Positions 1 to 8,557 are shown, counted from the first letter of the stretch. The stretch is DNA of 30,522 nt from CAYPCH01 sp964409165 (GCA_964409165.1 CAYPCH010000034.1:1-30522); one strand, 5' to 3'. Numbers and translations are program-made. The notes: generated by a model not told the origin, from the letters alone.

Positions 1-83
1 CAATAACTGCAAGATAGGACTTAATGGAACCTTTTGAAAGATCAATTTTATCAACCTGCTTATAAAATTCATAGAACACTGAA

Positions 84-148
84 GGGACAGAGGGACAGGT
101 ACCTTGTCCTGCCAAGTGAGAGGGACAAGGTACCTGTCCCTCTGTCCC
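84..148. repeat. Long perfect inverted repeat (26-bp arms)
   Basis: Arms 84-109 and 123-148 are perfect reverse complements, separated by a 13-nt loop (110-122). Each arm contains two GGGACA-type units and a GGTACC centre, so each arm is also nearly self-palindromic. No T-tract follows on either strand, so a terminator is not the obvious reading. It looks like a dispersed intergenic palindromic element (REP/MITE-like). That class is an inference, because only one copy is visible here. Confidence 0.8.
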
Positions 149-313
149 ACATTAGATGTTTGTATTTTGAGCAATAATCTGCTATATTTATATGTATAAA
201 AAGGATAAAAAAATGTAATAGATATCAGCAAGGCTTCATTGTTTTGCAGCAAGATTTCTTGAGTTCATTTATTTAAGGTGGTATGCTGCTATCTTAATTT
301 TGGGAAGTAGAGG
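149..313. other. Non-coding leader before the first gene
   Basis: AT-rich stretch between the inverted repeat and the first gene. No ORF with a ribosome binding site is seen. TATA-rich patches near 183-200 could be part of a promoter, but no convincing -35/-10 pair with normal spacing is present. Confidence 0.4.
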
Positions 314-985
314 GTGAGTAATGTGTTTGGTGAAAGAGACAGGAAACTGTTTGAAGTGATGGAGAATTGCCTTGGTAAGTATCTGAAGGCAGCAGGAAGT
401 ATATCTCAAGATGCATTTGATTTGATGTCAATGTATAATGGACTGTTATGGATGGAGATTGAAGAACAGAAGAATATCATAAGAAAACTGCTTGATGAAG
501 ACAATGGAGATAATGAAGACAATACTAGCAACGATAGCAATGAAGACAAGAATGTCAATACTACAAATACTACAAATACTGCAAATACTGCAAGTACTAT
601 CAATACTGCTACAATTAGCAGCATTGGCAATACTGCCAGTAATAGCAACGCGGGCATAGAGAAAGCAACTACACCTTTAGGTAAGGAAAACGGTCCTATC
701 ATGCTTTACGATAAGATGGTGAAGTTTTTAATGGGGAAAAATTGTGATGAACTGCATTGGGTAAAGGTATACTCATTTAAATGTGAGATGGAGGATTATA
801 AAGAATTCCAGATAAAGTATGTTCATCATAAGGCTGCTGACGATCAGGATAAAAACTATCTTATGTTCGGCAACCTAACCAGAAATTATTCTATACGCAA
901 GGTGGAAAATGAGATAACAGGAGATACATCCGAGTGTTTTGATTATATATTGAACCTTCGCGACAAGCTGGGGATTGATATATAA
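314..985 (+). CDS. Unknown protein with an Asn/Thr repeat linker
   Basis: Unrecognised protein of about 223 residues. The N-terminal part (about 1-65) and the C-terminal part (about 125-223) have normal composition. They are joined by a low-complexity linker rich in Asn, Asp, Ser and Thr (about 66-115), partly encoded by tandem 9-bp units. No signal peptide or membrane segment is seen. The GTG at 314 directly follows AGAGG, which is too close for a good ribosome binding site; GTG at 323 or an ATG near 360 are alternative starts. It ends 20 bp before the RecD2-like helicase gene on the same strand, so the two are probably co-transcribed. No function is assigned. Confidence 0.7.
   Translation: MSNVFGERDRKLFEVMENCLGKYLKAAGSISQDAFDLMSMYNGLLWMEIEEQKNIIRKLLDEDNGDNEDNTSNDSNEDKNVNTTNTTNTANTASTINTATISSIGNTASNSNAGIEKATTPLGKENGPIMLYDKMVKFLMGKNCDELHWVKVYSFKCEMEDYKEFQIKYVHHKAADDQDKNYLMFGNLTRNYSIRKVENEITGDTSECFDYILNLRDKLGIDI
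557..610 (+). repeat. Six tandem 9-bp units inside the first gene
   Basis: Units of AATACTACA or AATACTGCA repeat at 557, 566, 575 and 584; diverged units follow at 593 and 602. Because the unit is 9 bp, each adds Asn-Thr-Thr or Asn-Thr-Ala without shifting the frame. This is a coding minisatellite that could vary in copy number between strains. Confidence 0.85.
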
Positions 986-1005
986 TATGTTCGGAGTAGT
1001 GAATT

Positions 1006-3135
1006 ATGGAGCATTTAAGCGGTGTCGTAGAAAGAATAACATTTATAAATGAAGAAAACGGATTCAGTGTAATAAAGATAAAATCAAAAGGCTTTCCTGA
1101 CCTCGTAACAGTGGTGGGGAATTTGGCTTCTGTTAATGTGGGCGCTGTTGTCAGCCTTAAAGGCGAGTGGAAATATGATTCAAAGTTTGGAAAGCAGTTC
1201 AATGTAGTTTATTATACTGAGACGATACCTGCAACCGTTGCCGGCATTGAGAAATATCTTGGAAGCGGCCTCATAAAAGGAATAGGACCTGTTAATGCAA
1301 AAAGGATTGTCAAGTTTTTCAAGGAAGACACCATAAGGGTGATAGAAGAAGAACCGGACAGGCTTATTGAGGTGGGAGGAGTAGGAGTAAAAAGAATTGA
1401 AATGATTAAGAAAGCGTGGCTGGAGCAGAAGGAAATAAAAAACGTCATGCTTTTTTTGCAATCCCACGGTGTTTCTACCTCCTATGCGGTTAAAATTTAT
1501 AAAACATATGGTGAAGAAAGTATAAAAATTGTTAAGGATAATCCGTACAGGTTGGCTGACGATATTTGGGGCATAGGGTTTAAAACCGCAGACAGAATTG
1601 CACAGAAGATGGGCTACGAAAAAGATTCCTATGAAAGATGCAGATCGGGCATAATCTATGCCTTAAACGAGCTTTCCAATGAAGGACACTGTTTTGCAGT
1701 ACAAGGCCGACTTATTGAGTATGCAGAAAGTCTTTTGGAGACTAATAAAGAAAATATTGAATCTGCCCTTTCGAATATGAAGACAGAAAAGTCTGTGATA
1801 GCCGATATTGATGACTCTGTTTACCTTCCTTCTTTATATTTCAGTGAAGTCGGGGTGGCAAGGAGGATAAAAGAAATTGCATCAACTATCAGCAGATTTG
1901 GCTATTGCAATATGGAGGAAGTAATTCAAAGTATCCAGAAGGAATGCAATATCAACTATGATGAGATCCAGATAACTGCCATTAAAAATGCTGCAAATTC
2001 AAAATTTGCAGTGCTCACAGGGGGACCTGGTACAGGAAAGACAACCACAACTCTTGCAATAATAAAGGCGTTCCAAAAGTTAGGTGCAAGGGTTTTGCTG
2101 GCAGCACCGACAGGAAGAGCAGCAAAAAGGATGTCTGAGACAACCGGAATGGAGGCAAAAACGCTGCACCGTCTTCTCGAATACAAGCCCACCGAAGGCT
2201 ATAAAAAGAATGAGAACAATCCGCTTGACTGTGATGTACTTATCGTTGATGAGTCTTCAATGATAGATATTGTACTTATGTATAACCTTTTAAAAGCTGT
2301 TTCAAACGATACAGTGCTCTTGCTGGTGGGAGATGTGGATCAACTTCCGTCGGTAGGACCCGGTAAAGTTCTGAATGATATAATCAATTCCGGTATAATA
2401 AATGTTACAAGGCTTACCAGAATATTCAGACAGGCTCAGGGAAGTGCCATCATTACCAATGCCCACAGAATAAACAAAGGAGAATATCCCATATTGAAGG
2501 GTGGTAAAAGCAATGATTTCTTTTTTGTCAATGAAGAAGAGCCGTCAAAAATTGCGGACACCATATCTCAGCTTTGCAAAAAAAGACTTCCGAAGTTTTA
2601 TAAGGTTGACCCGGTAGACGATATTCAGGTGCTGTGTCCAATGGTAAGAGGCGAGGTTGGCGCCCATAACCTTAACACCATTCTGCAGGAAATATTGAAT
2701 CCTCAAGGTGTTTCGATCAAATACGGTGGTGTGAATTACAGAGTCAACGACAAGGTAATGCAGATTAAAAACAATTATGATAAGAATATATTTAACGGAG
2801 ATGTGGGAAGGATTACAAAAATTGATACTGAAGAGAAAATGGTAGTTATAAAATTTGACGAAACAGAAGTTGAATATGACGTAACCGAAATGGATGAAAT
2901 ATCCCTTGCCTATGCAGTAACTATTCATAAAAGTCAGGGAAGTGAGTATGATATTGTAGTAGCACCTTTTGCAATGCAGCATTATGTGATGTTGCAGAGA
3001 AATCTTTTGTATACATGTGTTACAAGAGCAAAGAAGGTTATTGTCTTGGTCGGCACCCAAAAAGCGTTGGGAATGTGTGTCAGGAACAGTAAAAATTCCG
3101 CAAGGAATACAATGCTTGCATCTAGAATTAAGTAG
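1006..3135 (+). CDS. recD2: RecD2-like SF1B DNA helicase (ATP-dependent, 5'-3')
   Basis: Superfamily 1B helicase of 709 residues, close to the usual size of RecD2 proteins, which act without RecB/RecC in DNA repair. An N-terminal OB-like region (about 1-85) is followed by helix-hairpin-helix-like segments (about 85-200). Helicase motifs follow: Walker A GGPGTGKT at 339-346, Walker B with VDES at 414-417, RLTRIFRQ at 469-476, and the C-terminal AVTIHKSQGSEYD at 637-649 with TCVTRAK near 670-676. The start ATG has CGGAG about 9 bp upstream. It lies 20 bp after the unknown gene and is followed by a fresh promoter, so it ends that transcription unit. Family assignment is firm; the in vivo role is inferred from the family. 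Confidence 0.93.
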   Translation: MEHLSGVVERITFINEENGFSVIKIKSKGFPDLVTVVGNLASVNVGAVVSLKGEWKYDSKFGKQFNVVYYTETIPATVAGIEKYLGSGLIKGIGPVNAKRIVKFFKEDTIRVIEEEPDRLIEVGGVGVKRIEMIKKAWLEQKEIKNVMLFLQSHGVSTSYAVKIYKTYGEESIKIVKDNPYRLADDIWGIGFKTADRIAQKMGYEKDSYERCRSGIIYALNELSNEGHCFAVQGRLIEYAESLLETNKENIESALSNMKTEKSVIADIDDSVYLPSLYFSEVGVARRIKEIASTISRFGYCNMEEVIQSIQKECNINYDEIQITAIKNAANSKFAVLTGGPGTGKTTTTLAIIKAFQKLGARVLLAAPTGRAAKRMSETTGMEAKTLHRLLEYKPTEGYKKNENNPLDCDVLIVDESSMIDIVLMYNLLKAVSNDTVLLLVGDVDQLPSVGPGKVLNDIINSGIINVTRLTRIFRQAQGSAIITNAHRINKGEYPILKGGKSNDFFFVNEEEPSKIADTISQLCKKRLPKFYKVDPVDDIQVLCPMVRGEVGAHNLNTILQEILNPQGVSIKYGGVNYRVNDKVMQIKNNYDKNIFNGDVGRITKIDTEEKMVVIKFDETEVEYDVTEMDEISLAYAVTIHKSQGSEYDIVVAPFAMQHYVMLQRNLLYTCVTRAKKVIVLVGTQKALGMCVRNSKNSARNTMLASRIK

Positions 3136-3170
3136 AATTAAAGAAAATTGAGGCATCACATTTAAAAAGG

Positions 3171-3198
3171 TTGACGGATCAGAGATTTGTTGTATAAT
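3171..3198 (+). promoter_or_regulatory. Sigma-A type promoter for metA
   Basis: TTGACG at 3171-3176 and TATAAT at 3193-3198 are 16 bp apart. The predicted start leaves a leader of about 70 nt before metA, too short for a full SAM-I riboswitch, and no SAM or T-box signature is seen. Confidence 0.75.
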
Positions 3199-3276
3199 AT
3201 ATAAATATATTAAAACGATATTAAATTTATAGGAATAGTAGGGATTCTAATTTGATACATGAAAAGGTGATAAATT

Positions 3277-4194
3277 ATGCCGATTAAAATACCTGATAAT
3301 CTTCCGGCATTTGAAATATTAAATAATGAAAATATTTTTGTTATGGGTGAAAACCGTGCATATCATCAGGATATCCGACCTCTTAGAATTGCTATTTTAA
3401 ATCTTATGCCCACTAAAATTGTAACGGAGACACAGCTTTTACGTCTGCTGGGCAACTCACCGCTACAGATTGACATTGTCCTGATGTATCCTAAAACTCA
3501 TACTTCTAGAAACACACCTGAGGAACACCTTGCAACCTTTTATAAAACTTTTGATGATGTAAAGGATCGGAAATTTGATGGAATGATTATTACCGGTGCC
3601 CCTGTCGAGCAGCTTGGATTTGAAGAAGTGACTTATTGGGATGAACTAAAGGATATCATGGACTGGACAACCAATAATGTTACATCGACATTGCACATAT
3701 GCTGGGCGGCACAGGCAGCACTTCAATACCATTACGGAGTTCCCAAATATCCTCTTGTGGAAAAGATGTTTGGCGTTTACGTCCATACGGTTCTAAAGCA
3801 GAACAAAAAGCTGTTGAGAGGATTTGATGATGTTTTTTACGCACCCCATTCACGGCATACTGAAGTTAAAAGGAAAGACGTGGAAAAGGTAAATGACCTT
3901 GAAGTTTTATGTTACTCTGAAGAAGCCGGGGTTTATATAGTTGCAACTAAAGATGGGCGCAAAATATTTGTAACAGGGCACTCCGAATATGATCCATTAA
4001 CATTGAAAGCAGAATATGAAAGGGACATAGGAAAAGGAGTCTATACAAAGGTTCCCAAAAATTATTTCCCGAATGATGACCCGGCTAAAATGCCTTTGGT
4101 AAGCTGGAGATCGCATGCCAACCTATTGTTTTCAAACTGGCTGAACTATTATGTCTACCAGGAAACACCCTATGATATCAATAAGATAGTCTGA
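3277..4194 (+). CDS. metA: Homoserine O-acyltransferase, MetA family (probably O-acetyl)
   Basis: Activates homoserine by acylation in methionine biosynthesis; cytoplasmic. The protein has 305 residues, the normal MetA length. The catalytic Cys142 lies in HICWAAQA, and His235 and Glu237 lie in GHSEYD; these match the known MetA triad numbering exactly. Residue 111 is Glu (GAPVEQLGFEEV). In studied family members Glu111 goes with acetyl-CoA use and Gly with succinyl-CoA use, so O-acetylhomoserine is the predicted product despite the common name homoserine O-succinyltransferase. The ATG is preceded by AAAAGGTGAT at good spacing. It has its own promoter and stands alone between the helicase and a signalling gene. 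Specificity is inferred from one residue. Confidence 0.95.
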   Translation: MPIKIPDNLPAFEILNNENIFVMGENRAYHQDIRPLRIAILNLMPTKIVTETQLLRLLGNSPLQIDIVLMYPKTHTSRNTPEEHLATFYKTFDDVKDRKFDGMIITGAPVEQLGFEEVTYWDELKDIMDWTTNNVTSTLHICWAAQAALQYHYGVPKYPLVEKMFGVYVHTVLKQNKKLLRGFDDVFYAPHSRHTEVKRKDVEKVNDLEVLCYSEEAGVYIVATKDGRKIFVTGHSEYDPLTLKAEYERDIGKGVYTKVPKNYFPNDDPAKMPLVSWRSHANLLFSNWLNYYVYQETPYDINKIV

Positions 4195-4278
4195 TGGTTT
4201 TACTTAACGCTTATTTAAGGCGATAAAAATTTGATAAAAAAATTTTTCACAGGCACTAGATTTTTTGGAGAATTATTG

Positions 4279-4284
4279 TATAAT
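4279..4284 (+). promoter_or_regulatory. Possible -10 box before the CheR-kinase gene
   Basis: TATAAT lies about 150 bp upstream of the start at 4431, in a context (TTATTGTATAATAT) much like the metA -10 region. No good -35 box is found at 16-18 bp, so this is weaker. The leader from 4285 to 4430 holds a short stem, ATAAGCT with AGCTTAT, near 4340-4365. Confidence 0.4.
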
Positions 4285-4430
4285 ATATTTGATGTCAAAA
4301 TATGAATAATATGATAGTAAAATCTAAGGGGGATAGTCTTTAATAAGCTTGCATTTTTGTAGCTTATATTGGGAGTTTATACTTTTATATAAAACTATGG
4401 AGTTTTTGCAAGTTTTTAAGAGCGGTTAGT

Positions 4431-7022
4431 ATGAATTGTAATTCACAAAATAAAACAGGAAAAAGCAAAACACCACTTTCATTAACGGAAATGGAAGAAG
4501 CAATATCAAAACTTTATGAGATGTTCAAGAAGTACTGCGACATTGACTTTGAACATTTTAAGAGGAATCTTGTATTTAGCAGTTTGGAAAAAAGGCTTAA
4601 ACTGAACCATATGGATTCGTTGGAAGACTATATAAAGCTGTTGGAAGTAAACGATGAGGAGAAAAGGGTTCTAGTAAAGAGCATATTGTCAGATAATTCA
4701 AGATTTTTTAGAGATGCGCAAGCCTTTGAATTCCTAGAGCAAAAAGTTATACCGGATTTGTTAAAGGATGAAAACGGCAATTTAACTCTTAGGGTATGGG
4801 TTGTAGGGTGTTCAACGGGTGAAGAGGCGTATTCGCTGGCAATACTTCTAAAAGAACATATAACACATTTTCATAAGAATATCTGTATAGAAATTTATGC
4901 AACAGATGTGGATAAAAATGCAATAGAGTATGCAAGCAAGGGCATATATCCTGAAAGCATTGTCGAAGATGTAAACTTGGACAGGCTGAACAGATTTTTT
5001 ATTAAGAAGGATAATAAATATCAGGTGACAAGGCAGATTAAAGATATGGTAGAATTTGCCTGCCATAATGTTATTACAAATCCTCCTTTATACAATATAG
5101 ATTTTATCAGCTGTAGAAATTTGATGATAAACTATAATATTGAAGTTCAAAAGAGGATTATTTCCTTATTTCAATTTTCGTTGAACAAGGATGGATACCT
5201 TTTTTTGGGAAGAAGTGAAACAATAGATCAATTGAATGATTGTTTTACTATATGCGAAAGCATACATAAAATATACAAGTTTAAACAGGTCAATAAAAGA
5301 CGTGCTATTGATAATTTATCCATTCAGACATGTGATTTCATTTACAGAAAGAAAAATAACCTACGTGAAGACGGTGCTTCAAGTGGAACTCACAATATAG
5401 AAGATGGAGATTATAAATTCCGGCAGATTTTTGATAATGCGAATGACCCAATTTTCATTTACAGCTTTAATGCTCGGGGAATACCGGGAAATATTGATGA
5501 TGTAAACAGGACGGCATGTGATATTTTGGGGTATTCGAAAGAGGAACTTATCACCATGACACAGTATGATATAATAGCCGAAGAGTTTATTGGTGAGATT
5601 TCCAAAATCAATCAAAGACTTCTTGCCAAAGGTTATGATAGCTATGAAATATATTATGTGCGCAAGAATAAAACAAAAATATTCCTTGAGATAAGTTCGC
5701 ACATATTCTGCCTTGGTGATGAAAAGTTTGTTTACGCTAAAGCACGGGATATAACAAAGCGCAAAAGTTATGAAGAGAGCCTGCGAAAAAGCAAGGAAAG
5801 ATACAAGCAGTTGGTTCAGAACTCACCCTATGCAACACTTATAATAAATGATGGGAAAATACTTTTTACCAACAAGGCAGGCTATAAACTTCTTGGATTA
5901 AAGCATTTGCATGAACCTATAGGACACCCTGTTGAAAAGTATTTCAGCAATATAAGCCAGGCAGAACTTATAGATATGCAGAAGACGGACATGGAAGTAA
6001 GCTGTTTTACCAATCCTGTTGAAGACAAAATTTTCAGGCGTGATGGTACAGAAAGTTTTGTTGAAATTATAGCCATGCCTTTTTGGTTTGATGGCAGGAA
6101 ATCAGTGCTTATGATGATCAGGGATATAACTGCACAAAAGTATACGGAAGATCTCGAAAGAGATATTATCAGGAAGGACAGGCTGCTTAATGAAACGCGG
6201 GAGTACGATTTCTTGAAAACAGGTTTTTTTCTAAATCTATCTCATGAGTTCAGAACGCCACTGAACGTAATATTAGGTACTTTACAGCTCATTAACCTGA
6301 ATATGAGGGGAAAGAACATATCTGGCAACGGCGATAGCATATCCGGCAGCAGTGATAAGATACAGAAATATACCAATACTATGAAGAACAATTGCCTCAG
6401 ACTGTTGCGGCTTGTAAACAACATGATGGACATAACCAGTATTGATATGGGCTTTTATGAGTTGCATGTGGGCAATTGCAATATAGTAAGTGTTGTAGAA
6501 AATATAACATTGTCAGCCTCTGAATATATTAAAAGCAAGGGCGTTTCCGTCGTCTTTGAAACGGATATCAAGGAGAAAATAATGGCTTTTGACAGGGATA
6601 AGGTGGAAATCATTTTGCTGAACCTTTTATCCAACGCTGTTAAATGCAGCAGACCTGGAGGGAATATTGCCGTTTGTATATATGATTACGGCAATAAGGT
6701 AAGGATATCTGTAAAAGATACCGGAATAGGAATACCCGAGGACAAACTTGAGGTTATATTTGAGCGATTCAGACAGGTGGACAAAACTCTCACAAGAAAA
6801 CATGAAGGAAGCGGAATAGGGCTGTGCCTTGTTAAAGCCATTGTTGAAATGCATGACGGGAAGATATGGGTGGAAAGTGCGTATGGAAAAGGAAGCGAAT
6901 TTAGCATTGAGTTTCCTGTAAGAGTGATAGAAAATGGGGATGGGAAGGAAACTTATGGAGAGGAATCAAGAACACTTAGCCAAGAGAAGGTTCAGATGGA
7001 ATTTTCCGATATCAATATTTAA
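4431..7022 (+). CDS. CheR methyltransferase-PAS-PAS-histidine kinase fusion
   Basis: 863-residue cytoplasmic signalling protein. Order: a CheR-type SAM-dependent methyltransferase (about 10-285; SAM loop VVGCSTGEEAYS around 124-135, SCRNLMINY around 227-235), PAS 1 (about 325-445), PAS 2 (about 455-575) and a histidine kinase core. The phospho-acceptor is His605 in LSHEFRTPLN; the ATPase domain has the N-box NLLSNAVK, DTGIGIP at 763-769 and GSGIGL near 798. No membrane segment is seen. Family members often also carry a CheB methylesterase and a receiver; neither is present, and no chemotaxis genes are nearby. A partner regulator must be encoded elsewhere. The ribosome binding site at the ATG is weak (GAGCGG). 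Domain calls are firm; the signal and output are unknown. Confidence 0.92.
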   Translation: MNCNSQNKTGKSKTPLSLTEMEEAISKLYEMFKKYCDIDFEHFKRNLVFSSLEKRLKLNHMDSLEDYIKLLEVNDEEKRVLVKSILSDNSRFFRDAQAFEFLEQKVIPDLLKDENGNLTLRVWVVGCSTGEEAYSLAILLKEHITHFHKNICIEIYATDVDKNAIEYASKGIYPESIVEDVNLDRLNRFFIKKDNKYQVTRQIKDMVEFACHNVITNPPLYNIDFISCRNLMINYNIEVQKRIISLFQFSLNKDGYLFLGRSETIDQLNDCFTICESIHKIYKFKQVNKRRAIDNLSIQTCDFIYRKKNNLREDGASSGTHNIEDGDYKFRQIFDNANDPIFIYSFNARGIPGNIDDVNRTACDILGYSKEELITMTQYDIIAEEFIGEISKINQRLLAKGYDSYEIYYVRKNKTKIFLEISSHIFCLGDEKFVYAKARDITKRKSYEESLRKSKERYKQLVQNSPYATLIINDGKILFTNKAGYKLLGLKHLHEPIGHPVEKYFSNISQAELIDMQKTDMEVSCFTNPVEDKIFRRDGTESFVEIIAMPFWFDGRKSVLMMIRDITAQKYTEDLERDIIRKDRLLNETREYDFLKTGFFLNLSHEFRTPLNVILGTLQLINLNMRGKNISGNGDSISGSSDKIQKYTNTMKNNCLRLLRLVNNMMDITSIDMGFYELHVGNCNIVSVVENITLSASEYIKSKGVSVVFETDIKEKIMAFDRDKVEIILLNLLSNAVKCSRPGGNIAVCIYDYGNKVRISVKDTGIGIPEDKLEVIFERFRQVDKTLTRKHEGSGIGLCLVKAIVEMHDGKIWVESAYGKGSEFSIEFPVRVIENGDGKETYGEESRTLSQEKVQMEFSDINI

Positions 7023-7143
7023 CATAATAAAGATATTGATATCTCAACTTTCCCACTTATAGTATTTTGAGGCTCTGGTTGCTCACAAGTTAAGGGTAAA
7101 AAGTTTTTGGATTTGACAAATATTGATGTAAAAAATATAATTG

Positions 7144-7193
7144 AATTAAGCATAATAATTAAGCATAATTGTATTAAACATGATTGTATTAAA
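7144..7193. repeat. Tandem direct repeats upstream of the CpaE-like gene
   Basis: AATTAAGCATAAT occurs twice in perfect tandem (7144-7156, 7157-7169). It is followed by two copies of TGTATTAAA (7170-7178, 7185-7193). The iterated AT-rich arrangement, about 50 bp before the chosen start, could be an operator or simple slippage. It argues that this stretch is not coding, supporting the later start at 7245. Confidence 0.6.
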
Positions 7194-7244
7194 TCGTTAA
7201 AATGTTTGTACATGGAAAAAGTAATGAATATGGGGGTTGGTTTT

Positions 7245-8360
7245 ATGGGGAGAATTAATCTTGTAATTGCGGACAAAGACGAGGCTTACATTGAGAACAT
7301 TGTTAATTATCTGATGGTAAATCACTCTCGCAAGTTTCAGGTTAGTTCTTTTACGCAAAAACACTTGTTATATGAATTCTTAAATCAGAGTACCAATAAG
7401 GTTGACATATTATTGGTATGTCCGGAATTCTGTTCCGAGTCGATGCCCAAAGAAAATGTGACCTCGGTCGTGTTGCTTTCAACCGGAATGGTGCCGAAGG
7501 AATTGGAGGGCTATACTGTTATCGCCAAATACCAGCATGGGGGCAAGCTGACGAGCAATATAATAAATATATTCTCTGAAAATTGTGATGACATAGTTAT
7601 AAGCAGTCCGGGCGACAAGAATACAAAAGTTGTTGCGGTTTATTCGCCTGTAGGAGGTGCCGGCAAAACAACTATTGCCGCATGTTCAGCGATACAAAGT
7701 GCAAAAGAAGGACTTCAGGCGTTTTATCTTAACCTTGAGGGGTTGCAATCTACTCCATTTTTCTTAAACTGCAAATCAGAACAGAGCTTTTCAAGCATAT
7801 TGTATTATCTTAAAGAAAAGAACATTAATCTTCACTTGAAAATTGAGGGAACGCGAATTGTTGACACGGAAAGCAATGTGCATTATTTTCCGGCCATTGA
7901 CAGTATGTTTGATTTTGAAGATGTTGAGCCAAATGAGCTGATAAAACTGATTTCTGAATTCAGATCAATGGGGCAGTACGACATTGTTTTTGTGGATATG
8001 ACAAGTGACCTGAATGACAGGAACCTGGCTCTGCTTGAGTCATGTGATGAAATAATTCTTGTGTTGCCGCAAGACGCAATATCATGTATTAAAGCCGAAC
8101 TCTTTGAAAAAGAGCTTGAGATAATTGCAAAAAGAAAAAACCTTGATTTATCGGGCAAAATAACTGTTGTTCTGAATAAATACAACAGCCATATGGCTCT
8201 TGAAATTGACACAATAAGCGTAAGCGGAAAATCCATATCCTATTACATTCCAATGGTGCCAGGTATGGTATCGGTATCCATCAGAGGGAATGCACATTTT
8301 ATGGATGTTTTTACTGAATTCTGTGAAGGTATACATGAATTAATAGGTAAATATCGTTAA
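7245..8360 (+). CDS. CpaE/TadZ-like ATPase of the MinD/ParA family
   Basis: 372 residues from ATG 7245, preceded by GGGGGTT at good spacing; the frame stays open upstream to 7107 but that part lies in tandem repeats and lacks a ribosome binding site. The N-terminus (about 1-110) resembles a pseudo-receiver domain (INLVIADKDEAYIENIV). A MinD-type ATPase follows, with deviant P-loop PVGGAGKTT at 135-143 and FVDMTSDLND as the switch or Walker B region. This arrangement is typical of CpaE/TadZ proteins that position pilus or other surface machines at the membrane. No tad or pilus genes lie nearby, so its partner is unknown. A strong terminator follows directly. Confidence 0.82.
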   Translation: MGRINLVIADKDEAYIENIVNYLMVNHSRKFQVSSFTQKHLLYEFLNQSTNKVDILLVCPEFCSESMPKENVTSVVLLSTGMVPKELEGYTVIAKYQHGGKLTSNIINIFSENCDDIVISSPGDKNTKVVAVYSPVGGAGKTTIAACSAIQSAKEGLQAFYLNLEGLQSTPFFLNCKSEQSFSSILYYLKEKNINLHLKIEGTRIVDTESNVHYFPAIDSMFDFEDVEPNELIKLISEFRSMGQYDIVFVDMTSDLNDRNLALLESCDEIILVLPQDAISCIKAELFEKELEIIAKRKNLDLSGKITVVLNKYNSHMALEIDTISVSGKSISYYIPMVPGMVSVSIRGNAHFMDVFTEFCEGIHELIGKYR

Positions 8361-8378
8361 GTAGTGAATATTAAGAAT

Positions 8379-8438
8379 GATTTCAGCATTTTTTATAAAT
8401 ATATTACAAATTTATAAAAAATGTTGAAATCGTTTTTT
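8379..8438 (+). terminator. Rho-independent terminator after the ATPase gene
   Basis: A 22-bp stem (8379-8400 with 8410-8431, only one G-U wobble) and a 9-nt loop are followed by G and six T (8433-8438). It separates the signalling genes from the SLH gene. Confidence 0.88.
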
Positions 8439-8452
8439 GTATCTGATAGAAT
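8424..8452 (+). promoter_or_regulatory. Promoter of the SLH gene, overlapping the terminator
   Basis: TTGAAA (8424-8429), a 17-bp spacer and TAGAAT (8447-8452) with TGA just upstream (extended -10, TGnTAGAAT). The -35 box lies within the 3' arm of the terminator stem. The predicted leader is about 100 nt. Confidence 0.65.
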
Positions 8453-8557
8453 ATTAAATGTCATGTCGAGCAATATCAAAAAAAAGTAATCTGTATTGTT
8501 AGTGAATGTTTGTTTTTTCAGGGGTTAAAAAAAATAATAGCTTTAAGGAGGATCCTT

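Noticed and set aside
1..80. Open minus-strand frame at the window edge (reads VFYEFYKQVDKIDLSKGSIKSY)
   Set aside because: It looks protein-like but is cut by the window edge, has no visible ribosome binding site and no recognisable family, so it is not listed as a gene.
406..702. Minus-strand open frame with a hydrophobic product in the first gene
   Set aside because: The hydrophobic valine/leucine text is the antisense image of the Asn/Thr repeats.
2545..3159. Minus-strand open frame of 204 codons opposite the helicase gene
   Set aside because: Antisense to conserved helicase motifs, with no family features and no ribosome binding site.
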